Shown here piece after piece: positions 42,554 to 50,576 of a DNA stretch of 64,000 bases. Origin of the DNA: Streptomyces niger (GTDB lineage: Bacteria > Actinomycetota > Actinomycetes > Streptomycetales > Streptomycetaceae); assembly GCF_000718305.1 (NCBI RefSeq), contig NZ_JOFQ01000002.1, positions 248,001 to 312,000 on the forward strand. Direction: 5' to 3'. The notes under the pieces were generated by a model, which was given only the letters and a program-made list of their open reading frames with translations, ran no database searches and was not told where the DNA came from. How positions within the stretch are numbered: position 1 is the first letter of the stretch; each line of letters opens with the position of its first letter. Both the position numbers and the translations under genes were made by a program.

Positions 42554-43576
42554 TCAGCCCTCCTTGCCCTGGTCCTTGTCCGCACCGCCCGTGGTCCCGG
42601 AGTCGCCGGTGGCCTTGCGGGGGCGGGTGCGGGTGCGCGAACGCGCGGGTGACGCACCGGACTTGGCGCCGCCGGCCGCCTTCTTCGCGGCAGCAGTCCG
42701 TTCCACGGCAGTCGTCTGCTCCGCGGCAGTCGTCTGCTCCGCGGCGGCCGTCCGCTCCACGGCGGCCGTCCGCTCCACGGCAGCAGTCCGTTCCGCGGCG
42801 GGCTTTTTCGCGGCTCCGGACGCCTCGGCACGCGCGGCCCCCGTACGGGAGGCGTCCGTGGGGGGCGTCGTCTCCACAGGTGGCGTCGTCTCCGCGGGCG
42901 CGTTCTCCGCGGCCGGCGCGTCCCCGGCCGCCTCGGGCTGTGCCGACGGCCGTTCCGGCGCCCCCGGTGCCCCGAACGGCAGCACGCGGACGTCCGGCTT
43001 CCGCACCGGCTTCGCCGGCAGCGGCTTCTCGTGGCCGTCCAGGAGGACCAGCGAGGCCTGGTAGACCACCGACAGGGAGTACGGGGTGTTGTGCAGCATG
43101 CCCCAGAGCTTGGAGGTCTCGTCGACGTCCATCTGGGTCGGCGTGAAGCGGACCCGCTGGAGGGACTCGGCGAGGTCGCTGCCCACCAGGTACGGCCGCC
43201 GGCACGCCTCCTCGATCAGCTCCTTGGGCAGTACCGGGATCTCGTGCAGCGTGCGCACCACGCTGCCGATGAGGCGCTGCCCGACCAGCTCCGTCTCCTC
43301 GCCGTACGCGCTGATCAGGTAGTGCAGGTCGATCGCGGCGGCGGGCCGCTTCAGAAGCGTGCCGTCCGCGGCCCGGGTGACCAGGTCGTTGTTGCGCATC
43401 GAGGGGTTGTGGGTGACCTGGTAGCAGAAGACCGTGATCGTCGGGTCCAGGGCCGGCTCGGCCGGCGGCTTGCGGGTCTCCACCGAGACGGCCATGTCGA
43501 TCTCGGGGTGCAGGTTGTGCTCGATCAGCAGCGCAAGGGCCTGGGTGACCGTCGCGACGGCGAGTGCGTTGCTCAT
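42554..43576 (-). CDS. DUF4255/Pvc16 N-like tail terminator (cap) protein
   Basis: 340 residues. The first 190 form the DUF4255 domain: VATVTQALALLIEHNLHPE, ITVFCYQVTHNPSMRNND and LHYLISAYGEETELVGQRLIG, with SLSVVYQASLVLL. Such proteins cap the tube/sheath at the top. The remaining 150 residues are a disordered Ala/Thr/Glu/Arg tail with repeated AAVERT/AAEQTT units. It lies 32 bases before the ATPase. Confidence 0.85.
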   Translation of the reverse strand: MSNALAVATVTQALALLIEHNLHPEIDMAVSVETRKPPAEPALDPTITVFCYQVTHNPSMRNNDLVTRAADGTLLKRPAAAIDLHYLISAYGEETELVGQRLIGSVVRTLHEIPVLPKELIEEACRRPYLVGSDLAESLQRVRFTPTQMDVDETSKLWGMLHNTPYSLSVVYQASLVLLDGHEKPLPAKPVRKPDVRVLPFGAPGAPERPSAQPEAAGDAPAAENAPAETTPPVETTPPTDASRTGAARAEASGAAKKPAAERTAAVERTAAVERTAAAEQTTAAEQTTAVERTAAAKKAAGGAKSGASPARSRTRTRPRKATGDSGTTGGADKDQGKEG

Positions 43577-43594
43577 GAGTTCAGTCCCCGTGAA

Positions 43595-43655
43595 GTCCGT
43601 GAAGTCGTCGTGACCATGACCGTCAGCTCGTCCATGACCGTCAGCTCGTCCTCTC
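43595..43655. repeat. Direct repeat spanning the stop of the Pro/Arg-rich gene
   Basis: catgaccgtcagctcgtc occurs twice in a row (about 43614-43650). The second copy supplies the stop codon of the gene ending at 43641, so the last codons arose by duplication. Confidence 0.65.
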
Positions 43656-44375
43656 CCCGCGCGCGAGGTAGTCGGCGAGGCTCAAGGCCGGTCCCCGGCG
43701 GTCGGTACGGCTCGCCCGCGTGCCCGTCGCCGGCCGTTCCGCACCGGCCGCGCTGACCTCCAGGCGGCCGATCTGTACGTGCACCACGCGCTCGGCGGGG
43801 CGCTGTGCACGCCGGCCTGCGGCAGCCGCGCGCGCCGCGTCGCGGGCCGCCGGTACCTCGGTACGGGGGCGCAGCGCGGGTGTCACGGCGCGCGGGGTGG
43901 CGTCCGTGTCCGCGCGTACCGGCGTGGCCGCCGGCCGGGGCGCCCCCGGCTCCTCCGGACGGCCGCCCGTACGCCGCGTTCCGGGACGCTGTCCTTCGGG
44001 TGCGGCGGGCCGCGGCCCCGGCTCCGGCCGTGCGGCGGGCCGCAGCAGCGGGGCCGTCGGCCGTACGGGCCGTTCGGCGGGGAGCGCGGTGTCCGGGCGC
44101 GCGGTCTCGGGCCGCAGCACGGCCGTCTCCCGTTCGGTGGTCCTGATCTCGCGCTGGACGACGACCTGTTCGGCGGGGGCGGTCAGCTGCGCGTGCGGGG
44201 ACCGCGTGGCCGGGGCGTGCGGCTCCGCGGGCGCGCCGCCCAGTGCCTCGATGCGTTCGAAGGGGCCGGGGAGCCTCGGCTGCACGCGCGTACGCCGGTA
44301 CGCGTCCGTACCACCGCCGGGCTGGTCCGGCGGCGCGTGCCGGGCGACCAGCCGCCCCAAGTAGTCGTCAGACAT
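43641..44375 (-). CDS. Pro/Arg/Ala-rich conserved injection-system protein
   Basis: 244 residues, mostly disordered. Only the N-terminus (MSDDYLGRLVARH) and the C-terminus (VVHVQIGRLEVSA ... PALSLADYLARG) look conserved; both motifs recur in equivalent genes of eCIS loci beside the cap gene. No catalytic motif. The start overlaps the preceding stop by eight bases. Possibly a small structural linker at the sheath or cap end; function unknown. Confidence 0.65.
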   Translation of the reverse strand: MSDDYLGRLVARHAPPDQPGGGTDAYRRTRVQPRLPGPFERIEALGGAPAEPHAPATRSPHAQLTAPAEQVVVQREIRTTERETAVLRPETARPDTALPAERPVRPTAPLLRPAARPEPGPRPAAPEGQRPGTRRTGGRPEEPGAPRPAATPVRADTDATPRAVTPALRPRTEVPAARDAARAAAAGRRAQRPAERVVHVQIGRLEVSAAGAERPATGTRASRTDRRGPALSLADYLARGERTS

Positions 44376-45123
44376 CGGCGCACAGCTCCAGGTAGTAGCG
44401 GCGCCGCAGCGGGCTGAGCGCCAGGATCTCGGGCTCGCTCCAGCCGTAGGCGGAGGCGAGCAGATGGACGTCCAGCAGCACGTCGCGGGCCCAGGCGTCC
44501 AGCTCGGTCCACAGGTAGGTGGCGATGTCCAGCTCGGCCGGGGTGGTCGCGCCGCACTCGGGGCAGGCGATGTTCAAGGCCACCTCGGCCCCCGGGTCGG
44601 CCTCCTCGACCGCCTCCGCGAAGCGTTTGAGGACCGCCTCCGGCAGCCGTTCCAGCTCCTCGGGCCCGGCCGCGCGGCCGTCCCGTACCGCGGTGAGCAC
44701 ACACCGGGCACCCAGCAGCCGCCTGGCGTCCGCGGCGTCCACCGCGGCGGCCGCGGCCTCGGTGAGGTCGGCGACCGCGGGCAGCCGGAACGTCACCGAC
44801 CAGCCGCCCTCGGCGACCCGCAGGCCCTCCTCGGGCACCCGCGGCCGGACGGCACCCAGCTCGGCCGCGTCCAGCTCGAACTCCATCGCCGCGCCGCACT
44901 CCGGGTCCGCGCACGCCAGCTTGACCTGCATGCGCGCGCCGAACAGCGCGTGACGCAGGGCGAAGAGGTCCGCCGCGCGCTCGCCCGCCGGCACCGACAG
45001 CAGTGCGTCGGTGCCGGCTTCGGGGCGTGCGGCGCGGTGCAGCAGCAGGGCTCGGCCGCCGCCCTGGAGGGCCAGTCCGGCCTCCCAGGTGGCCAGCAGC
45101 TCAGCGGGCCCGGTGACCGCCAT
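44368..45123 (-). CDS. T4 gp26/gp51-like baseplate hub assembly chaperone with zinc-ribbon cysteines
   Basis: 251 residues. The C-terminal motif DVHLLASAYGWSEPEILAL followed by PLRRRYYLEL is typical of the T4-type baseplate hub assembly chaperone family in eCIS loci. Two Cys pairs (CADPEC and CPEC) about 100 residues apart probably bind zinc. Probably needed for hub assembly and absent from the finished particle. It follows the tube gene after an 84-base gap that holds a strong hairpin. Confidence 0.72.
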   Translation of the reverse strand: MAVTGPAELLATWEAGLALQGGGRALLLHRAARPEAGTDALLSVPAGERAADLFALRHALFGARMQVKLACADPECGAAMEFELDAAELGAVRPRVPEEGLRVAEGGWSVTFRLPAVADLTEAAAAAVDAADARRLLGARCVLTAVRDGRAAGPEELERLPEAVLKRFAEAVEEADPGAEVALNIACPECGATTPAELDIATYLWTELDAWARDVLLDVHLLASAYGWSEPEILALSPLRRRYYLELCADV

Positions 45124-45155
45124 TCCTCACCTCGTCCGGTGGTGCTCAGGGTGAT

Positions 45156-45185
45156 TCGCGTACGCGGTGTGCACCGCGTACGCGA
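45156..45185 (-). terminator. Hairpin after the tube gene, possible partial terminator or RNA stabiliser
   Basis: A perfect 14-base inverted repeat (tcgcgtacgcggtg and caccgcgtacgcga) with a 2-base centre, 22 bases downstream of the tube stop on the minus strand. It sits inside the operon, between the highly needed sheath/tube genes and the low-copy baseplate genes. Confidence 0.65.
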
Positions 45186-45207
45186 GGTGGTTCGTCCGCT
45201 CCGTCGA

Positions 45208-45732
45208 TCAGGCGGGGTGGGTGAACGAGGGCTCCTGCGGCTCCTCGACCTCGTAGTCCCGCTCCCAGCCCTCGCACTCCAGCTTCAGGCTCTGGATCGC
45301 CACCGCGTTGGCGTTGGCGTCCATCTCGCCGAGCACCTGGTACTCGCTCGGCCAGGCCCGGTAGATCTTGTGCGAGACGGCGACCTGGCCGGCCTCGTTC
45401 AGGACCTGGATGACGATGTCCTTGCGGAAGTCCGCGAGCGACACCTCCGAGCCCAGACCCGCGCCGACCTGCCAGACCTTGTTGGCCCAGCGGTCGAACT
45501 CCGGGTCGTGGGTCACCCCGCGCTCCAGGGTGATGCCCTCGAACTCCGAGCGGCCCGGCGACTTGCGCGGGGAGGACGGGTCGCCGCCGTGGCGGTGCTT
45601 GACGACCTCGGTGGTGCGCTTGAGCGGAGAGATCTTGCTGATGCCCGCGACCGTCCGACCGTCCCACAGGACCAGGAACTTGAAGTTCTTGTACGGGTCG
45701 AAGCGATGGGCGTTGATTGTGAACTCAGCCAT
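45208..45732 (-). CDS. Inner tube protein (gp19/Afp1-like)
   Basis: 174 residues. INAHRFDPYKNFKFLVLWDGR, ISKISPLKRTTEVVKHRHGG and the RSEFEGITLERGVTHDPEFD region are the standard tube-monomer motifs, as are the late strands AVAIQSLKLECEGWERDYE (quoted in pieces). It polymerises into the rigid inner tube propelled by sheath contraction. It follows the sheath gene by 39 bases. Confidence 0.93.
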   Translation of the reverse strand: MAEFTINAHRFDPYKNFKFLVLWDGRTVAGISKISPLKRTTEVVKHRHGGDPSSPRKSPGRSEFEGITLERGVTHDPEFDRWANKVWQVGAGLGSEVSLADFRKDIVIQVLNEAGQVAVSHKIYRAWPSEYQVLGEMDANANAVAIQSLKLECEGWERDYEVEEPQEPSFTHPA

Positions 45733-45771
45733 CGGATTCCTTCGGTTCCTTCGTTCCTTGATTCCTCATGG

Positions 45772-47670
45772 TCAGAGCTCGAACTGCCCGGCCATCTGCT
45801 GGATCTTGACGATGACGAACTCCGCGGGCTTGACCGGTGCGATGCCGACGACGACGTTGACGATGCCGTTGTCGATGTCCTCGGCGGTCGTGGTGTCCTT
45901 GTCGCACTTCACGAAGTACGCCTCGCGAGGCGTGCCGCCCTTGAAGGCGCCCTGCTGGAACAGCCCGTGCAGGAACGACGAGGCGTTGAGCCGGATCTGC
46001 TGCCACAGCTGCTCGTTGTTGGGCTCGAACACCACCCACTGGAGGCCGCGCAGCAGGGACTCCTCGACGTGCAGCGCGAGGCGGCGGACCGGTACGTACT
46101 TCCACTCGCTGTCCAGCGCGTCGGCGCCCTGGAGGGTGCGCGCGCCCCAGACCACCGGGCCGACCATCGGGAAGGTCCGCAGGCAGTTGATGCCCAGCGG
46201 GTTCAGCAGGCCGTTCTCCCGGTCGGTGAGCTTGACCGAGAGGGAGTGCACGCCCGCGAGGCGCGCCTCGGTGCCCGCCGGCGCCTTCCACACGCCGCGC
46301 CCGCTGTCCGTACGGGCGATGACACCGGCGATGGCGCCGGACGGCGGGAAGGTGCGGAGCCGGCCGGTGAGCGGGTCGGTGAGCTGGAGGTGCGGGAAGT
46401 AGAGCCCGGAGTGGTTGCCGCGGACGGACTCGAAGGCGCCGATGCCGGCCCGCGCCGAGTCGACGGAGCCCCAGGTCGAGGGCGCGTCGACGAGGTGGAA
46501 GATGCGCCGCTCCTGGCAGAGCCGCTCGGCGGCCGAGAGGACGGTGACCATGTCCTCGGTGTTCTCGTAGCCGGACAGCTCCGGCAGCGAGAGCAGGTTC
46601 ACGTCGTCGACGTCGCGCAGCGCCTGGAGACCGGTCTTGCGGGCCTCGCTGCCGATGATGTCGCGCGGGCCCGGCACGTCGCCGTCGACACCGCCGGCGA
46701 GCGGGAAGACCGGCGGGTTGACCGAGGCCTCCAGGCCCAGGTCGTTGGCGCACTCGCCGACGAACCGCACCACGTCCTCGGGGTCGGCGGACCCGGCGAC
46801 CACCTGGAGGCGGCGGCCGAAAGCGGTGACCTGTGCGCCGGCGTAGGCGTGCTTGCCCGGCGCGTCGGGCAGCGCGCGCAGCTTGCGCTCCAGGAGGAGG
46901 GCGAGCTCGGTGACCGTGCAGGGGGCCTCGCCGTCCTGGTCGGGGTCGTAGAGGGTGAATTCGCGCTCGACCTCGCCGATCTTGACGGTGAGGTCGACGG
47001 CCAGGTCGGGCAGCTCGTGCGCGAACGGCTTGGAGACCGTGCCGGAGGGGTCGGGGCGCCCCTCGTCGAGGACCTTGACGCGGATCAGCTGGGAGCCGGC
47101 GTTGATCACGGTCTCGGCGTACCGGCCGCTCTCAGGGTCCATGGACAGGTTGCCGTACGACTCGCGGGCGGTGCCCTTGGCGTCGAGGACCTGGAGGTTG
47201 AACGTCTCCTCACCATGAGAGGTGCGGCGCGAAGCGCCTCCTGCCGGGGTGGTGGTCGGGCGACGGGCGGGCGTGTCGTGGTCGACGGCCACGCGCAGGC
47301 CGTTGCCCCAGAGGCCGGGCTCCTTGGCGTGCACCTCCAGCACCGGGCACTCGCTGTGGCCCTCGGTGGACTCCAGAGTGACGCAGGCCTCTTCGCCGGT
47401 GCCGGCCTTCACGGTCCGGACGATCACCGCGACGGTGCCGCCGTTGCCGAAGAACTGGTGCACGGCGTAGCTCAGCGGGCTCTTCGAGGTCAGGCCGCCG
47501 AAGCGGCGCTCGAAGTCGGCGAAGCTGGTGACGCGCACCGGATGGTTGAGCGGGCCCCGGCGAGTGTGTCCCACGAAGGCGGTCACCGAGGTGGTGACGG
47601 TGGTGATGCTGCGGACGCTGCTGGGAAGCTCTTCGACGTAGACGCCGGGATAGGTCGCGTTTGTCGGCAT
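45772..47670 (-). CDS. Contractile sheath protein
   Basis: 632 residues. The N-terminus TYPGVYVEELPSSVRSI and the handshake-linked first domain (VTAFVGHTRRGPLNHPVRV), the central phage-tail-sheath domain (ESVRGNHSGLYFPHLQLTD) and the C-terminal domain (KYVPVRRLALHVEESLLRG, QWVVFEPNNEQLW and DIDNGIVNVVVGIAPVKPAEFV) are all intact. It is the first gene of the operon. The ATG at 47670 has GGAGGGGGA immediately upstream. The homologous streptomycete particles are reported to assemble in the cytoplasm and to influence cell death and development; that is family knowledge, not shown here. Confidence 0.95.
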   Translation of the reverse strand: MPTNATYPGVYVEELPSSVRSITTVTTSVTAFVGHTRRGPLNHPVRVTSFADFERRFGGLTSKSPLSYAVHQFFGNGGTVAVIVRTVKAGTGEEACVTLESTEGHSECPVLEVHAKEPGLWGNGLRVAVDHDTPARRPTTTPAGGASRRTSHGEETFNLQVLDAKGTARESYGNLSMDPESGRYAETVINAGSQLIRVKVLDEGRPDPSGTVSKPFAHELPDLAVDLTVKIGEVEREFTLYDPDQDGEAPCTVTELALLLERKLRALPDAPGKHAYAGAQVTAFGRRLQVVAGSADPEDVVRFVGECANDLGLEASVNPPVFPLAGGVDGDVPGPRDIIGSEARKTGLQALRDVDDVNLLSLPELSGYENTEDMVTVLSAAERLCQERRIFHLVDAPSTWGSVDSARAGIGAFESVRGNHSGLYFPHLQLTDPLTGRLRTFPPSGAIAGVIARTDSGRGVWKAPAGTEARLAGVHSLSVKLTDRENGLLNPLGINCLRTFPMVGPVVWGARTLQGADALDSEWKYVPVRRLALHVEESLLRGLQWVVFEPNNEQLWQQIRLNASSFLHGLFQQGAFKGGTPREAYFVKCDKDTTTAEDIDNGIVNVVVGIAPVKPAEFVIVKIQQMAGQFEL

Positions 47671-48158
47671 TCCCCCTCCAATCCCTGTCAGGCACCGAGT
47701 GAGAGGCACCAAGAGGGCGGAAGGGGGAGGAGGCGGCCAAGCGACGCCACCGCACCCCTATGCGGCCACGCCTACTCATCAGTTCTCCCCCGTCTGTCCC
47801 GCCGGGGTCGGCCGGCCGGGACCAGGCGGCCGTGGGCGACGGCCGGGCCTGTGACTCCTGATGCGTAAGTGCTCAACGCAGTCTCCAAGTAAGCGAGTTG
47901 GAGGGTCAAGGACGCGTTCCGGTCAGCTTTTGCGAAGGACTTGTGTGGGCCGTGTCGAGGTGGTGGACGGGCGGCTGCGGCGAATGTGCGGGCCGTACCG
48001 GCGCGAGCCGCTCGCCCCGGTGCATAGCGGACACGCGTACGGGCGTCCGGGAGGGAGGTCCGCGGCGGAGGGGTGTACTCCGTGTGAGGACCCCGTGCGG
48101 GGACACCGTCGAGTTTCGGCCGCGTCCGGGCGGGGCTGTGACGCGCGCCTCCGTCCGC

Positions 48159-48200
48159 GTGATCTGTGACAGTAATCACCGCCGCAGTGTGATCTGCGAT
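48159..48200 (+). repeat. Two direct copies of GTGATCTG(T/C)GA spaced 30 bases apart
   Basis: GTGATCTGTGAC (48159-48170) and GTGATCTGCGAT (48189-48200). Spacing of about three helical turns suits binding of a regulator on one face of the DNA. Upstream of sucC; regulator unknown. Confidence 0.5.
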
Positions 48201-48276
48201 TTAGAAGGGCCGGTGCCGCGGGGATAACCTGCGAGACGGACCTGCCGCGTACCGGCTGACGATGTACGCCCTTGCT

Positions 48277-48292
48277 GTGACTGCGTTGTCAC
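48277..48292 (+). promoter_or_regulatory. Crp-like palindrome upstream of sucC
   Basis: GTGAC-N6-GTCAC, which fits the motif reported for streptomycete Crp (GTGnC-N6-GnCAC). It lies 87 bases before the sucC start. Confidence 0.45.
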
Positions 48293-48378
48293 CCTGCCCT
48301 TCGCGGCACGCCCGCGCAGACAACGAACCGCGATCACCACGACTCGTGGCTATTTGAGAAGCAAAGGGACGGACGCGC

Positions 48379-49557
48379 GTGGACCTGTTCGAGTACCAGG
48401 CGAGGGACCTCTTCGCCAAGCACGGTGTACCGGTGCTGGCCGGTGAAGTCATTGACACGCCTGAGGCGGCCCGCGAGGCGACCGAGCGGCTGGGCGGCAA
48501 GTCTGTCGTCAAGGCGCAGGTGAAGGTCGGCGGCCGCGGCAAGGCCGGCGGCGTGAAGCTTGCCGCGACCCCGGACGAGGCCGTCGCTCGCGCGACGGAC
48601 ATCCTCGGGATGGACATCAAGGGCCACACGGTCCACAAGGTGATGATCGCGGAGACCGCTCCGGAGATCGCCGAGGAGTACTACGTCTCGTACCTCCTCG
48701 ACCGCACCAACCGCACCTTCCTGGCCATGGCCTCGGTCGCGGGCGGCATGGACATCGAGGAGGTCGCCGCGACGACCCCCGAGAAGCTCGCCAAGATCCC
48801 GGTCGACTCCAACGAGGGTGTCACCAAGGAGAAGGCCCAGGAGATCGTGGCCGCGGCGCAGTTCCCGGCCGAGGTCGCCGACAAGGTCGCCGACGTCCTG
48901 GTCACCCTCTGGGAGACCTTCGTCGCCGAGGACGCGCTCCTGGTCGAGGTCAACCCCCTCGCCAAGGTCGCCTCCGGTGACGTCATCGCCCTCGACGGCA
49001 AGGTGTCCCTGGACGCCAACGCCGAGTTCCGCCAGCCGGAGCACGAGGCCCTGGAGGACAAGGCCGCAGCCAACCCGCTCGAGGCTGCCGCCAAGGCCAA
49101 GGGCCTGAACTACGTCAAGCTCGACGGCGAGGTCGGCATCATCGGCAACGGCGCGGGTCTCGTCATGAGCACCCTGGACGTCGTCGCGTACGCCGGTGAG
49201 GCCCACGGCAACGTCAAGCCCGCCAACTTCCTCGACATCGGTGGCGGCGCCTCCGCCGAGGTCATGGCGAACGGCCTGGAGATCATCCTCGGCGACCCGG
49301 ACGTGAAGTCCGTGTTCGTCAACGTCTTCGGCGGCATCACCGCCTGCGACGAGGTCGCCAACGGCATCGTCCAGGCCCTGGAGCTGCTGAAGTCCAAGGG
49401 CGAGGACGTCAACAAGCCGCTGGTCGTCCGCCTGGACGGCAACAACGCGGAGCTGGGTCGCAAGATCCTGTCGGACGCGAACCACCCGCTGGTCCAGCGC
49501 GTGGACACCATGGACGGCGCGGCCGACAAGGCCGCCGAGCTCGCGGCTGCGAAGTAA
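48379..49557 (+). CDS. sucC: Succinyl-CoA synthetase (ADP-forming) beta subunit
   Basis: 392 residues, full length. [19 protein letters not shown] is the canonical N-terminus. The ATP-grasp domain includes [18 protein letters not shown], and the C-terminal ligase domain includes [38 protein letters not shown] and the GNNAELG segment. With SucD it converts succinyl-CoA to succinate with nucleotide triphosphate formation in the TCA cycle. The GTG start at 48379 is preceded by an aaaggga ribosome binding site. It is followed by sucD after 21 bases. Confidence 0.97.
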   Translation: MDLFEYQARDLFAKHGVPVLAGEVIDTPEAAREATERLGGKSVVKAQVKVGGRGKAGGVKLAATPDEAVARATDILGMDIKGHTVHKVMIAETAPEIAEEYYVSYLLDRTNRTFLAMASVAGGMDIEEVAATTPEKLAKIPVDSNEGVTKEKAQEIVAAAQFPAEVADKVADVLVTLWETFVAEDALLVEVNPLAKVASGDVIALDGKVSLDANAEFRQPEHEALEDKAAANPLEAAAKAKGLNYVKLDGEVGIIGNGAGLVMSTLDVVAYAGEAHGNVKPANFLDIGGGASAEVMANGLEIILGDPDVKSVFVNVFGGITACDEVANGIVQALELLKSKGEDVNKPLVVRLDGNNAELGRKILSDANHPLVQRVDTMDGAADKAAELAAAK

Positions 49558-49578
49558 GGGAAGAGGGACTCCAGAACA

Positions 49579-50463
49579 ATGGCTATCTTCCTCAACAAGG
49601 ACAGCAAGGTCATCGTCCAGGGCATGACCGGTGCCACGGGCATGAAGCACACCAAGCTCATGCTGGGTGACGGCACCAACATCGTCGGCGGCGTGAACCC
49701 GCGCAAGGCCGGCACCAACGTCGACATCGACGGCACCGAGATCCCCGTCTTCGGCACGGTCGCCGAGGCCATGGAGAAGACCGGCGCCAACGTGTCCGTC
49801 CTCTTCGTGCCGCCGGCCTTCTCCAAGGCCGCCGTGGTCGAGGCCATCGACGCCGAGATCCCCCTCGCGGTCGTCATCACCGAGGGCATCGCGGTGCACG
49901 ACTCCGCCGCCTTCTGGGCGTACGCGAAGGCCAAGGGCAACAAGACCCGCATCATCGGCCCGAACTGCCCCGGCCTGATCACCCCCGGTCAGTCCAACGC
50001 CGGCATCATCCCGGGCGACATCACCAAGCCCGGCCGCATCGGCCTGGTCTCGAAGTCCGGCACGCTGACGTACCAGATGATGTACGAGCTCCGGGACATC
50101 GGCTTCTCCTCGGCCGTCGGCATCGGTGGCGACCCGGTCATCGGCACCACCCACATCGACGCGCTGGAGGCCTTCGAGGCCGACCCCGACACCGACCTGA
50201 TCGTCATGATCGGTGAGATCGGCGGCGACGCCGAGGAGCGCGCGGCCGACTTCATCAAGGCCAACGTCACCAAGCCGGTCGTCGGCTACGTCGCGGGCTT
50301 CACCGCGCCCGAGGGCAAGACCATGGGCCACGCCGGCGCCATCGTCTCCGGCTCCTCCGGCACCGCCCAGGCGAAGAAGGAGGCCCTGGAGGCCGCCGGC
50401 GTCAAGGTCGGCAAGACCCCGACCGAGACCGCCAAGCTCGCCCGCGAGCTGCTCGCCGGCTGA
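49579..50463 (+). CDS. sucD: Succinyl-CoA synthetase alpha subunit
   Basis: 294 residues. CoA-binding Rossmann domain with [19 protein letters not shown] and [10 protein letters not shown]; the phosphorylated His is in [14 protein letters not shown], and the signature [12 protein letters not shown] is present. Forms a complex with SucC. An agaggg ribosome binding site lies in the short gap. It is the end of the two-gene operon. Confidence 0.97.
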   Translation: MAIFLNKDSKVIVQGMTGATGMKHTKLMLGDGTNIVGGVNPRKAGTNVDIDGTEIPVFGTVAEAMEKTGANVSVLFVPPAFSKAAVVEAIDAEIPLAVVITEGIAVHDSAAFWAYAKAKGNKTRIIGPNCPGLITPGQSNAGIIPGDITKPGRIGLVSKSGTLTYQMMYELRDIGFSSAVGIGGDPVIGTTHIDALEAFEADPDTDLIVMIGEIGGDAEERAADFIKANVTKPVVGYVAGFTAPEGKTMGHAGAIVSGSSGTAQAKKEALEAAGVKVGKTPTETAKLARELLAG

Positions 50464-50515
50464 ATCCGGCGCGGCGCGGCGCTGCGTCCCTGACGTGACG
50501 CGCGCGTAGCTTCAT

Positions 50516-50556
50516 ACGCGGACCCGTACTCCCTTGGGGGGTGTACGGGTCCGCGT
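50516..50556. terminator. Bidirectional terminator between sucD and the sigma-like gene
   Basis: A perfect 14-base stem (acgcggacccgtac and gtacgggtccgcgt) around a 13-base loop, between convergent genes. Confidence 0.85.
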
Positions 50557-50576
50557 CGTATCCGGCCGCGTACCGC

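Larger units (their letters stand above)
47671..48378. promoter_or_regulatory. Divergent regulatory region between the injection-system operon and sucC
   Basis: 708 bases with no convincing gene: frames on both strands lack ribosome binding sites and coding bias. The left part must hold the promoter of the injection-system operon, but no consensus box stands out. The right part holds repeats and a palindrome listed separately. Confidence 0.6.

Noticed and set aside
17074..47670. Prophage
   Set aside because: No integrase, terminase, portal, capsid, holin or attachment repeats; gene set and DUF4157/DUF4255/DUF6519/AAA+ genes fit an injection system.
44464..47868. 1134-codon open frame on the plus strand
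   Set aside because: Antisense to sheath, tube and chaperone genes, which have strong family motifs on the minus strand.
47772..48179. Small open frames upstream of sucC on both strands
   Set aside because: No ribosome binding site, Arg/Pro-rich translations, no coding periodicity by eye.
48334..50331. 665-codon open frame on the minus strand
   Set aside because: Antisense to sucC and sucD.
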